A stretch of DNA of 5,069 nucleotides from Candidatus Curtissbacteria bacterium (GTDB lineage: Bacteria > Patescibacteriota > Microgenomatia > Curtissbacterales > GWA2-41-24): NCBI GenBank assembly GCA_016187105.1, contig JACPKK010000038.1, forward strand, positions 1 through 5,069, read 5' to 3'. A program made the position numbers and the translations under genes. Below the pieces are notes generated by a model. The model saw only the letters and a program-made list of their open reading frames with translations. It ran no database searches and was not told where the DNA came from. Positions 1-5,069 of this stretch are shown here, piece after piece. Numbering within the stretch: the stretch's first letter is position 1; each line of letters begins with the position of its first letter.

Positions 1-93
1 ACTCTCCCGCTTGTCTCCTACGGCGGCTCGTCACTCATATCTATATTGTTCCTTCTCGGCGTCGTTTTTTCGGTGAAGAGATATCAGTATTGA
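1..93 (+). CDS. ftsW: SEDS-family FtsW/RodA protein, C-terminal fragment
   Basis: Only the last 30 residues and a TGA stop are inside the window. They begin TLPLVSYGGSSLIS, the signature near the C-terminus of SEDS proteins (FtsW, RodA, SpoVE), followed by a hydrophobic stretch (last membrane segment) and a short basic tail ending KRYQY. SEDS proteins are multi-pass membrane peptidoglycan glycosyltransferases that polymerise lipid II with a partner class B penicillin-binding protein at the division septum (FtsW) or side wall (RodA). The GGSSLI form leans to FtsW, while LPLVSYGG also occurs in RodA, so the paralogue is not settled. The gene is followed closely by rplU on the same strand. Confidence 0.85.
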   Translation, partial: TLPLVSYGGSSLISILFLLGVVFSVKRYQY

Positions 94-118
94 AGATAAA
101 AACTCGAAATGTTAAAAT
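90..118 (+). promoter_or_regulatory. Candidate sigma-70-type promoter for rplU
   Basis: TTGAAG at 90-95 (4 of 6 to TTGACA) and TAAAAT at 113-118 (5 of 6 to TATAAT) are separated by exactly 17 bases. The -35 box overlaps the stop codon of the upstream SEDS gene. A start point near 125-127 would fall on or next to the ATG at 127, giving an mRNA with almost no leader. This is pattern matching only, in A/T-rich sequence where chance matches are common. Confidence 0.4.
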
Positions 119-126
119 TTACGGCT

Positions 127-438
127 ATGGACTCATGGGCAGTTATTAAAACCGGCGGAAAACAATATAAAGTCGCCGAAGGTCAGTCAATCACCATTGA
201 GAAACTAGAAGCAAAAGACGACAAGGTCACGTTCGACCAGGTTCTCCTTCTGGCAGGGGACAAGACCCAAATCGGCACACCCTTGGTCGATAAAGCCAAA
301 GTTACGGCTAAGGTCTTGGAAAATTTTAAGGATAAAAAGATTAGAGTAGTTAAATTCAAATCCAAATCCCGCTACACCCGTACTTCCGGTCATAGACAAA
401 ACCTCACAAAAGTCCTAATCGAGAAAATCCAAGCTTAA
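127..438 (+). CDS. rplU: 50S ribosomal protein bL21
   Basis: This 103-residue protein is bL21, which binds 23S rRNA in the large ribosomal subunit. The N-terminus MDSWAVIKTGGKQYKVAEGQ matches the hallmark AVIKTGGKQY block of the family. The basic C-terminal half contains KIRVVKFKSKSRYTRTSGHRQ, matching the usual YRRRxGHRQ region near the end, and length is normal at about 100 residues. An in-frame ATG at 109 would add six residues (MLKFTA) not typical of bL21. I prefer 127 because family members start two or three residues before AVIKTGG and because a candidate promoter would place transcription start just before 127. Neither start has a clear Shine-Dalgarno sequence. rpmA, its usual partner, follows after 294 bases. 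Confidence 0.95.
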   Translation: MDSWAVIKTGGKQYKVAEGQSITIEKLEAKDDKVTFDQVLLLAGDKTQIGTPLVDKAKVTAKVLENFKDKKIRVVKFKSKSRYTRTSGHRQNLTKVLIEKIQA

Positions 439-447
439 TCCAACTCT

Positions 448-532
448 GTCATTCTGGAGCCGAATGTAATGAGGCGATAGAATCCAACTTGAGTAAAGAT
501 TCTATCACTCGCTTCGCTCGTTCCAGAATGAC
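448..532 (+). repeat. Composite palindromic repeat, copy A (intergenic)
   Basis: The element is bounded by a perfect 11-base inverted repeat, GTCATTCTGGA (448-458) and TCCAGAATGAC (522-532). Inside is a second perfect stem, GATAGAATC (476-484) with GATTCTATC (498-506), around a 13-base loop. The right arm also carries CTCGCTTCGCTCG. It sits 10 bases after the rplU stop. A second copy with the same ends and the same inner AGAATC/GATTCT hairpin lies at 4363-4456. It looks like a non-coding dispersed palindromic repeat. No run of T follows the stem, so it is not a canonical intrinsic terminator, although it may shape or protect the rplU mRNA 3' end. Confidence 0.8.
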
Positions 533-570
533 GGAAGTGGAATATATCAAAAGGCATCGTAAATATCTCA

Positions 571-599
571 TTGACACTGCGTGAAAAGCACGGTAGAAT
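571..599 (+). promoter_or_regulatory. Strong sigma-70-type promoter upstream of rpmA
   Basis: A perfect TTGACA (-35, 571-576) is followed after exactly 17 bases by TAGAAT (-10, 594-599, 5 of 6 to TATAAT). This is the best promoter match in the window and lies between the palindromic repeat and rpmA. Predicted start is near 606, giving rpmA a leader of about 127 bases. It implies that rpmA and parB can be transcribed independently of rplU. The start point itself is inferred. Confidence 0.65.
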
Positions 600-605
600 C
601 TCAAC

Positions 606-732
606 GATTAGGGAAATTGAAATTTATATCAGCCAAGCTTGATTTATCTAATTTATATTAAGGGTTAATGGAAGCTTCCTGATATTTTTCAAAAACTAAT
701 TTATTTAAAAGGAAAAAGGAAGTTTTTAAAAA
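606..732 (+). promoter_or_regulatory. Probable 5' leader of rpmA with a long-range hairpin
   Basis: This A/T-rich stretch between the predicted start and rpmA has no gene. It can fold by pairing ATATCAG (626-632) with CTGATAT (679-685) and AAGCTT (635-640) with AAGCTT (672-677), with a small internal bulge and a 31-base loop. The right arm contains a perfect 10-base palindrome, GGAAGCTTCC (670-679), which could alternatively be a protein-binding site. Purine-rich AAGGAAG (716-722), 10 bases before the rpmA ATG, is a good Shine-Dalgarno. A role in autogenous control of ribosomal protein synthesis is possible but only inferred, and I do not recognise a known leader motif. Confidence 0.35.
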
Positions 733-978
733 ATGGCTCACAAAAAAGCAGGCGGGGCAGTCACAAAAAACCGCGATACGGGTGGTAAACGCTTAGGCGT
801 AAAAATCTACGGCGGCCAAAAAGCCCAACCGGGCAACATTATCATCAGACAACGCGGCACCAAATTCTTTCCCGGTATTGGCGTAAAAATCGGCCGGGAC
901 CACACCATTTTTGCCATTGCCGAAGGCATTGTTAAATTCAGGCAAAAAATCGGCAAGAAATTTGTCGAAGTAGTCTAA
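733..978 (+). CDS. rpmA: 50S ribosomal protein bL27
   Basis: This 81-residue protein is bL27, whose N-terminal tail reaches toward the peptidyl transferase centre and helps place tRNA 3' ends. MAHKKAGGAVTKNRDT followed by KRLGVKIYGGQ is the diagnostic N-terminal block, and GNIIIRQRGTKFFPG plus the later GRDHTIFAIAEGIVKF match the conserved core. Length is normal. The mature-type MAHKKAG start follows the initiator directly, so there is no cleavable Firmicutes-type N-terminal extension. Shine-Dalgarno AAGGAAG lies at 716-722. rplU is upstream as in most bacteria, but here the two are separated by a repeat and a strong promoter. parB begins nine bases after the stop. Confidence 0.97.
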   Translation: MAHKKAGGAVTKNRDTGGKRLGVKIYGGQKAQPGNIIIRQRGTKFFPGIGVKIGRDHTIFAIAEGIVKFRQKIGKKFVEVV

Positions 979-987
979 GGCCGCGTT

Positions 988-1815
988 ATGGAAGATAATC
1001 AAATCTTCGAAATCGATATCGACATGTTGCAGCCAAACCCGCTGCAGCCTCGTGGTTTAATTACCCCGGATTCACTGGTAGAAATTGTCGATTCAATACG
1101 CGAACATGGCGTCCTAGAACCCCTCGTTGTTGCCAAAACACCGGCCGGTTATCAGATTATCGCCGGTGAACGCCGCTGGCGCGCTTCCAAAATCGCCGGC
1201 CTTTTCAAAGTCCCCGTCATTATTAAAGAAACCACGCCTCAAGGGATGCTGGAAATGGCCATTATCGAAAACGTCCAAAGGGTCGACCTTAACCCCTTGG
1301 AGCGGGCCCAGGCATTCAGAAGGCTATTGGATGAATTCGGCCTTTCAACCGGCTAAATTGCCGTTAAAGTCGGCAAAAGCGCCCCGTATGTTAGTAACAC
1401 CCTGCGCCTTCTTTCGGTTCCGGATGTTTTAAAAGACGCCCTTGCCTCTGGCGCTACTACCGAAGGTCACGTCCGAGCCCTTGCCTCCTTAGAAGATCCC
1501 CACCTTATTGTTGAAGCCTACAAGATTATTCTTTCTAAAACCCTTTCTGTCCGCGGAGCAGAGGAACTGGCCAGAAAAATGAGAGCTAGGGAAAATATTC
1601 AGCCCAGACAGCAGCCGCAAATCAGGCTTCAAAATGAAGATCTGGATCGCTACCAGGAAGAAATTGCCCAAAGGCTGCAAACCGATGGTGCCACCGTCAA
1701 AGTTAAAATTAGTCAATCGAGAATCGAAGGTAAAATGCAGATTGCCGTCCGCGCCAACGCCGAAACCAGCTCAGCGGTCATTAAAAGAGTCAGGGATGCC
1801 GTAATCAACTCGTGA
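988..1815 (+). pseudogene. parB: ParB chromosome-partitioning protein, interrupted by an in-frame TAA
   Basis: The reading frame encodes a full ParB (about 275 codons) broken by TAA at 1354-1356 (codon 123). ParB is a DNA-binding CTPase that loads at parS and works with ParA in origin segregation. Codons 1-122 carry the N-terminal CTP-binding domain: SIREHGVLEPLVV, GERRWRA (60-66) and ENVQRVDLNPLERA (94-107). After the stop the same frame continues without ATG or break as the helix-turn-helix, IAVKVGKSAPYVSNTLRLL (124-142), then a C-terminal dimerisation-like region around VKVKISQSRIEGKMQIAV. The stop stands where relatives commonly have E or Q, so one base change from GAA or CAA explains it. 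A truncated product would lose parS recognition and dimerisation. Shine-Dalgarno AAGG (977-980) overlaps the rpmA stop. No parA is visible. A base-calling error remains possible. Confidence 0.9.
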
Positions 1816-2349
1816 TACTATTCTTGCCCCGTCGCTTTTTGCAGTTTTAAAAATTGGGAAGTAAACAAACCAGGCGCGCCCCTTAATTGAACTCCGCTCA
1901 ACTGGCCCGAATACCCTCGAATCCGAAGAAGATCCGCGGTTATCCCCCAGCATAAAATATTGGTTGTCTCCAAGCGCTACATCTACATTGCCTTGTGTTT
2001 GTTGAGTTTCATACGGCTCCTCGAGTTTTTGATTATTTATAAAAATCGTGCCGCCTTCAATTCTCACCTTTTCCCCGGGTAGGGCAATTATCCTTTTTAT
2101 AAAATCAATGTTTCGCGCCCCCGGAGCCTTAAAAACAATCACATCCCCCCTCGCCGGCTTATAAAACCGGTAAGTCACCTTTTCCGTCAAAAGCAGTTCG
2201 CCGTCGCTAAAATTAGGCACCATCGATTCACCCTTGACCCGATGCGGCTGGACAAGAAAACTATAAACGAAAAGGAAAATCGCCAAGGAAAGCGCTACTG
2301 TCTGGACAATCTCGCGCAGAGTGTTAACTAAAAAACTTTTTAAACTCAT
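1771..2349 (-). CDS. lepB: Signal peptidase I
   Basis: This 192-residue, single-pass membrane serine protease (S26) removes signal peptides from exported proteins. Residues 17-33 form the N-terminal membrane anchor. The catalytic serine is S42 in GESMVPNF, the general-base lysine is K85 in FIKRIIALPGE, and the conserved GDNRGSSSDSR box spans 135-145. All boxes are present in order and length is typical of the short Gram-positive-type enzymes. The frame stays open upstream to 2463, but that extension crosses the tRNA on the other strand and would encode DSNQGP, a familiar artefact of antisense tRNA translation, so I start at 2349. No clear Shine-Dalgarno is present. The 3' end overlaps parB by 45 bases, tail to tail. 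Confidence 0.95.
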   Translation of the reverse strand: MSLKSFLVNTLREIVQTVALSLAIFLFVYSFLVQPHRVKGESMVPNFSDGELLLTEKVTYRFYKPARGDVIVFKAPGARNIDFIKRIIALPGEKVRIEGGTIFINNQKLEEPYETQQTQGNVDVALGDNQYFMLGDNRGSSSDSRVFGPVERSSIKGRAWFVYFPIFKTAKSDGARIVSRVDYGIPDSFNDR

Positions 2350-2355
2350 ATAGTA

Positions 2356-2365
2356 ATTGTATAAT
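2356..2365. promoter_or_regulatory. Overlapping divergent -10 boxes for tRNA-Val and lepB
   Basis: The ten bases ATTGTATAAT read TATAAT on the + strand (2360-2365, perfect, 17 bases before the tRNA) and TACAAT on the - strand (2361-2356, 5 of 6). The + box would start transcription near 2372, about 10 bases before the tRNA. The - box would start near 2349, the first base of the lepB ATG. The -35 regions on both sides are weak. The + strand call is reasonable and the - strand call speculative. Confidence 0.45.
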
Positions 2366-2381
2366 TTCCTAATAACTATTT

Positions 2382-2454
2382 GCACGCATAGCTCAGCGGT
2401 TAGAGTGCTTGTATCACACACAAGAGGTCCCTGGTTCGAATCCAGGTGCGTGCA
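2382..2454 (+). tRNA. tRNA-Val (anticodon CAC)
   Basis: A complete 73-base cloverleaf is visible. The acceptor stem GCACGCA (2382-2388) pairs perfectly with TGCGTGC (2447-2453), and A2454 is the discriminator. The D stem is GCTC/GAGT with loop AGCGGTTA. The anticodon stem CTTGT/ACAAG encloses ATCACAC, giving anticodon CAC (2415-2417), which reads the valine codon GUG. The variable loop has 5 bases. The T stem CCTGG/CCAGG encloses TTCGAAT. CCA is not encoded, so it must be added by a nucleotidyltransferase. The following membrane-protein gene starts 19 bases after the tRNA end and probably shares its transcript. Confidence 0.97.
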
Positions 2455-2472
2455 CACTGCCAAGATATTTTT

Positions 2473-3786
2473 ATGGATTTTTTAAAATCACTTCTGATCG
2501 TAACCCTGCTCACCATTATCCCCGGCCAAATTATCAGAATTCCTCAAGGATCACCGCTCGGGGCAATAACCCTGACCGATATTGCTGTCGCATCGCTAGT
2601 CCTGGCTTTTTTATTTTATTCCACGGCCGTCAAAAAATCGTTAAAATTTCCAAATAAAATATTTTTCCCGTTTGTTCTTTTTGCGGTTTGGTCGACCTCT
2701 ACAATAATTTGGGCGCTCACCGCCTTTACACCGCACGAAGTTGCCACCGCCTCGCTTTTTCTGGCTAGATTTGTTGCTTATTTCTTCTTATCAATCGTTG
2801 TGTTTAATCTTGTTGACAAAAGCAATATTAAAAGCTGGGTAAATTTGATTCTTCTTTCAGGCACGCTTTATATACTCACGGGATTCGTCCAGCTTCTCGC
2901 CATACCGGACCTGACTTTTTTGACGCCTTTCGGTTGGGATCCCCATCAGCGCCGTATTGTTGGAACGGTCATTGATCCCAATTTCTCGGGTTATATTTTC
3001 GTCCTCATTTTTTCTTTGGCCTCTTCGTATTATCTTTTTGAGAAGAAAAAGGACGGATTTTTAATTGTTGCCCTGCTTTCTTTTATCGCTCTTATCTTAA
3101 CTTTTTCCAGAAGTTCTTATTTGGCATTTATTGCCGGCGCCGGCACAATCGGAATTATCAAATCGCCCAAACTCTTAGCCGGTATTTTCATTGTCTTGAT
3201 CCTAACCTTTGCATTGATTCCTCAAGTCAGAACCAGAATTATCGGCGCGTTGACTCTTGATGAAACCGCACAGGCAAGAATAGAAAGCTGGCAAAATGCT
3301 CTTGTCATAATCCGCGATAATTCTCTTTTCGGCGTCGGTTTCAACACTTACCGTTTTGCCCAGGAAAAATATAATTTCTTCTCGCTTGATAACCCACAAG
3401 GCGGCCACTCCGGTGGGGGAGTAGATTCCAGCCTTCTTTTGGTTACCGCCACAACCGGCGCTGTCGGCATTTCCCTTTTTATTCTGCTTCTCGGCTCTAT
3501 CATCAAAACCATCGCTAAAGATGCAAGCTCAAACCCCCTGCGTCTGGCGACCCTGGCCTCTTTGTTTGCTCTTCTTGTTCATTCTCTATTTGTTAACTCG
3601 CTTTTCTTCCCGCAAATTATGCTTTTGGTTTTTCCTCTCCTCGGTCTTTGCGCTCTTGCGGGTGGCAGCAGAGGAAGGGCTCCCAACAGCGCGCAGTTGA
3701 CCCACCGGAATCAATTTAATGTTTCGAATCATAAGTCAACGAGCACTGGCGGGAAGGAAACTGCTGACAGGACCCGTTTCTTATGA
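2473..3786 (+). CDS. O-antigen ligase/polymerase-like membrane protein (Wzy_C-type)
   Basis: This 437-residue multi-pass membrane protein resembles the O-antigen ligase (WaaL) / Wzy polymerase family, which joins undecaprenyl-linked glycans at the outer face of the cytoplasmic membrane. About ten hydrophobic segments are visible. Family-like motifs are GTVIDPNFSGYIF (164-176), LTFSRSSYLAF (209-219), RIESWQNALVIIRDNSLFGVGFNTY split across 269-293, and a large outer loop with H312 in GGHSGGGVDSS, followed by LLLVTATTGAVG. The true acceptor cannot be told; in a cell without lipopolysaccharide it would be another surface polymer or protein. An ATG at 2446 lies inside the tRNA, so I chose 2473, which starts MDFLKSLL at the first membrane segment. 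The last 41 residues (397-437) are hydrophilic. The stop overlaps the next start (ATGA). Confidence 0.8.
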   Translation: MDFLKSLLIVTLLTIIPGQIIRIPQGSPLGAITLTDIAVASLVLAFLFYSTAVKKSLKFPNKIFFPFVLFAVWSTSTIIWALTAFTPHEVATASLFLARFVAYFFLSIVVFNLVDKSNIKSWVNLILLSGTLYILTGFVQLLAIPDLTFLTPFGWDPHQRRIVGTVIDPNFSGYIFVLIFSLASSYYLFEKKKDGFLIVALLSFIALILTFSRSSYLAFIAGAGTIGIIKSPKLLAGIFIVLILTFALIPQVRTRIIGALTLDETAQARIESWQNALVIIRDNSLFGVGFNTYRFAQEKYNFFSLDNPQGGHSGGGVDSSLLLVTATTGAVGISLFILLLGSIIKTIAKDASSNPLRLATLASLFALLVHSLFVNSLFFPQIMLLVFPLLGLCALAGGSRGRAPNSAQLTHRNQFNVSNHKSTSTGGKETADRTRFL

Positions 3787-4931
3787 TTCTTAAAGTTTTT
3801 ATCTTTTGGCGAATCTCCCTGTTTGCGCTAACTTATCTTGGATCGATTGTTTTTCCCAAGGTCGCCAACGGGGGAATTGGGGCAATTGGTCCCGGGAAAA
3901 ACTTTGACTTTTTAGCTTCTTGGGCCCAGTGGGATGGCGGCCATTTTATAAACATCGCAAGCTACGGCTATTTTAGCGCCCAGGAATACGCCTTCTTCCC
4001 CCTTCTGCCCAATTTGGTGAGAGTCGTAAGCATCTTCACCTTTGGTAATCATGTCCTCGCTGGTTTGCTCCTGACCAACACCGCATTTTTTCTCTTCCTG
4101 ATTATTTTTTATAAGCTGCTGAAAAAAAGGTTCGGTGCACAAATTGCCGTCACGACAATTATTACATTCCTCACTTTCCCCACCGCTTTTTTCGGGGTTG
4201 CCGTTTATTCCGAATCAATATTTTTACTTCTTGCCGTACTAACACTCTACTTTTTGGAAAACAAAAAGTTCTTAGCCGCGGTAATAGTATCTGGCCTTGC
4301 AACGGCAACAAGGGTGGTTGGAATCTTTTTACTTATTCCCGTGATCTGGTCCCTCTTTTTCAGTCATTCTGGGGATCCGGCGAAGCCGGAGACTCCAGAA
4401 TCTTTCCAGCCGGATTCTGGACAAGCTCGCCTCGCGGCGAAGCGGGCCAGAATGACCAAGATTCTTCTTTTACCATTATCAATATCAGGACTGCTTTTGT
4501 ACTCACTTTACCTTTATCTGAAATTTGGCGACCCGTTTTATTTTTCAACCGTCCAATCCGCCTGGCATCGGTTACCAGCTAACCCGCTCACGACGATCTA
4601 TTCCTACCTGACAATAAACACTCTCACCAAGCCCTTTAACGACTATCTCGATATTGCTTCGACAATCGGATTTTTAGCAATCCTTGTCCTTGGTTTCAGG
4701 AAAATCCCCAAACCGTGGTGGCTTTACAGCCTTTTGGTGATACTGATCCCGGCATCAAGCGGCACCTTAACCAGCATGCCCCGCTACGTCCTTTCGGCCT
4801 TTCCAGTCTTTATTTTGATGGGGATTTACCTTGCCGATAAAGTAGTTTTGAAGACAATCATTTGGGGAATATTCTTGGTTTTGCAAATATCTCTCGCTGT
4901 ACTTTTCGTCAATGGGTATTGGGTATCTTAA
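3783..4931 (+). CDS. PIG-V-like GT-C family glycosyltransferase (putative mannosyltransferase)
   Basis: This 382-residue multi-pass membrane protein matches the PIG-V/Mannosyl_trans2 type of GT-C glycosyltransferases, which use lipid-phosphate sugars on the outer membrane face. Key features are WAQWDGGHFINIASYGY (47-63), with D51 in the first outer loop as the likely catalytic acid/base residue, then FFPLLPNLVR (71-80), YSESIFLLLAVLTLYFL (142-158) and GLATATRVVGIFLL (171-184). The sugar donor and acceptor are unknown. It starts on the ATGA shared with the preceding ligase-like gene, with CAGGA (3768-3772) as a possible Shine-Dalgarno, so the two are probably coupled and act on one glycan. Residues 194-225 are hydrophilic and encoded by a palindromic repeat; the flanking parts are hydrophobic and in frame. 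The end overlaps purD by 4 bases. Confidence 0.8.
   Translation: MILKVFIFWRISLFALTYLGSIVFPKVANGGIGAIGPGKNFDFLASWAQWDGGHFINIASYGYFSAQEYAFFPLLPNLVRVVSIFTFGNHVLAGLLLTNTAFFLFLIIFYKLLKKRFGAQIAVTTIITFLTFPTAFFGVAVYSESIFLLLAVLTLYFLENKKFLAAVIVSGLATATRVVGIFLLIPVIWSLFFSHSGDPAKPETPESFQPDSGQARLAAKRARMTKILLLPLSISGLLLYSLYLYLKFGDPFYFSTVQSAWHRLPANPLTTIYSYLTINTLTKPFNDYLDIASTIGFLAILVLGFRKIPKPWWLYSLLVILIPASSGTLTSMPRYVLSAFPVFILMGIYLADKVVLKTIIWGIFLVLQISLAVLFVNGYWVS
4363..4456 (+). repeat. Composite palindromic repeat, copy B (inside a coding sequence)
   Basis: The ends are a perfect 10-base inverted repeat, GTCATTCTGG (4363-4372) and CCAGAATGAC (4447-4456), the same sequences as at 448-532. Inside are three further stems: TCCGG/CCGGA (4376-4380 and 4386-4390), CCAGAATC/GATTCTGG (4395-4402 and 4413-4420) and TCGCC/GGCGA (4427-4431 and 4436-4440). 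The 94 bases lie in the glycosyltransferase frame without a stop and encode roughly residues 194-225, rich in P, E, K, R and A. CA flanks both sides; if that is a 2-base target duplication, the net insert is 96 bases, exactly 32 codons. Confidence 0.8.
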
Positions 4932-5069
4932 GGCCTTCCAATATCTTTTCTAAAGTGCATTCCCTCAAAATGCACGCCGCCTTTGCCGAGCAAAGGATAA
5001 ACTTTCTTCCTGGCATCAAGCATTGTTTTACCATAAGCCGTAACTCCCAAAACTCGGCCGCCGCAGGTA
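4928..5069 (-). CDS. purD: Phosphoribosylamine-glycine ligase, C-terminal fragment
   Basis: The last 46 residues of PurD (GARS) are encoded on the - strand, with the 5' part beyond the window edge. The visible protein runs TCGGRVLGVTAYGKTMLDAR, then KKVYPLL, and FEGMHFRKDIGRP before TAA. GGRVLGVTAYGKT and the terminal FEGMxxRxDIG are the conserved end of the C-domain of PurD. The enzyme uses ATP to join 5-phosphoribosylamine and glycine in the second step of purine synthesis. It converges with the glycosyltransferase gene, and the two stop codons share TTAA (4928-4931). A purine-synthesis gene here argues that this organism keeps at least part of that pathway. Confidence 0.92.
   Translation of the reverse strand, partial: TCGGRVLGVTAYGKTMLDARKKVYPLLGKGGVHFEGMHFRKDIGRP

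Noticed and set aside
448..532. Intrinsic terminator after rplU
   Set aside because: There is no T-run after the stem, and the same element occurs inside a coding sequence, so it is better called a repeat.
1354..1356. TAA recoded as a sense codon, or an alternative genetic code
   Set aside because: TAA ends rplU, rpmA, purD and the glycosyltransferase at the expected places, and TGA ends lepB and the SEDS gene, so the standard code fits.
1127..1432. Programmed frameshift rescuing parB through the overlapping frame-2 ORF
   Set aside because: The ParB homology continues in the original frame immediately after the stop, so a frameshift is not needed and would give unrelated sequence.
1579..1815. 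A separate 78-codon gene starting at ATG 1579
   Set aside because: It is in the same frame as parB and is simply the C-terminal part of the interrupted gene.
988..1815. A parS site near parB
   Set aside because: I looked for a 16-base palindrome around TTTCACGTGAAA and found none in the window.
2350..2463. Upstream extension of lepB to an ATG at 2463, encoding a peptide with DSNQGP
   Set aside because: It is the antisense reading of the tRNA-Val gene, a common annotation artefact. Real LepB homology begins just before the membrane anchor at 2349.
3912..4142. Minus-strand ORF of 76 codons
   Set aside because: It lies wholly within the glycosyltransferase gene on the other strand and resembles no protein I know.

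Overview
The window looks like a piece of a bacterial chromosome, most likely from a Candidate Phyla Radiation (Patescibacteria) organism, perhaps the Microgenomates side. This rests on tight gene packing, short ribosomal proteins, a tRNA without an encoded CCA end, and the general look of the proteins. It is an inference from impression, not a database result. The standard genetic code fits: both TAA and TGA end recognisable genes.

Left part (1-1815, + strand): the last 30 residues of an FtsW/RodA-type SEDS protein, then rplU (bL21), a 294-base intergenic stretch, rpmA (bL27) and parB. The intergenic stretch holds a composite palindromic repeat (448-532), a near-consensus promoter with 17-bp spacing (571-599) and a leader with a possible hairpin. 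parB is cut by an in-frame TAA at 1354-1356. Both halves still read as one conserved ParB, so this is either a recent nonsense mutation or a base error.

Middle (1771-2454): lepB (signal peptidase I) lies on the - strand and its 3' end overlaps that of parB by 45 bases. A tRNA-Val(CAC) on the + strand lies just upstream of lepB and diverges from it. Candidate -10 boxes for the two units overlap.

Right part (2473-5069): two envelope-glycan membrane proteins, an O-antigen ligase/polymerase-like protein and a PIG-V-like GT-C glycosyltransferase, are joined by an ATGA overlap and probably translated together. The second gene carries a second copy of the palindromic repeat (4363-4456) inside its reading frame, adding about 32 hydrophilic residues between two membrane segments. 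The window closes with the 3' end of purD on the - strand, overlapping the preceding gene by 4 bases.

Together the genes cover cell-wall growth and division, ribosome assembly, chromosome segregation, protein export and surface glycan synthesis. No CRISPR array, transposase or obviously new multi-gene system is visible. The points most worth a second look are the interrupted parB and the palindromic repeat that has become protein-coding.
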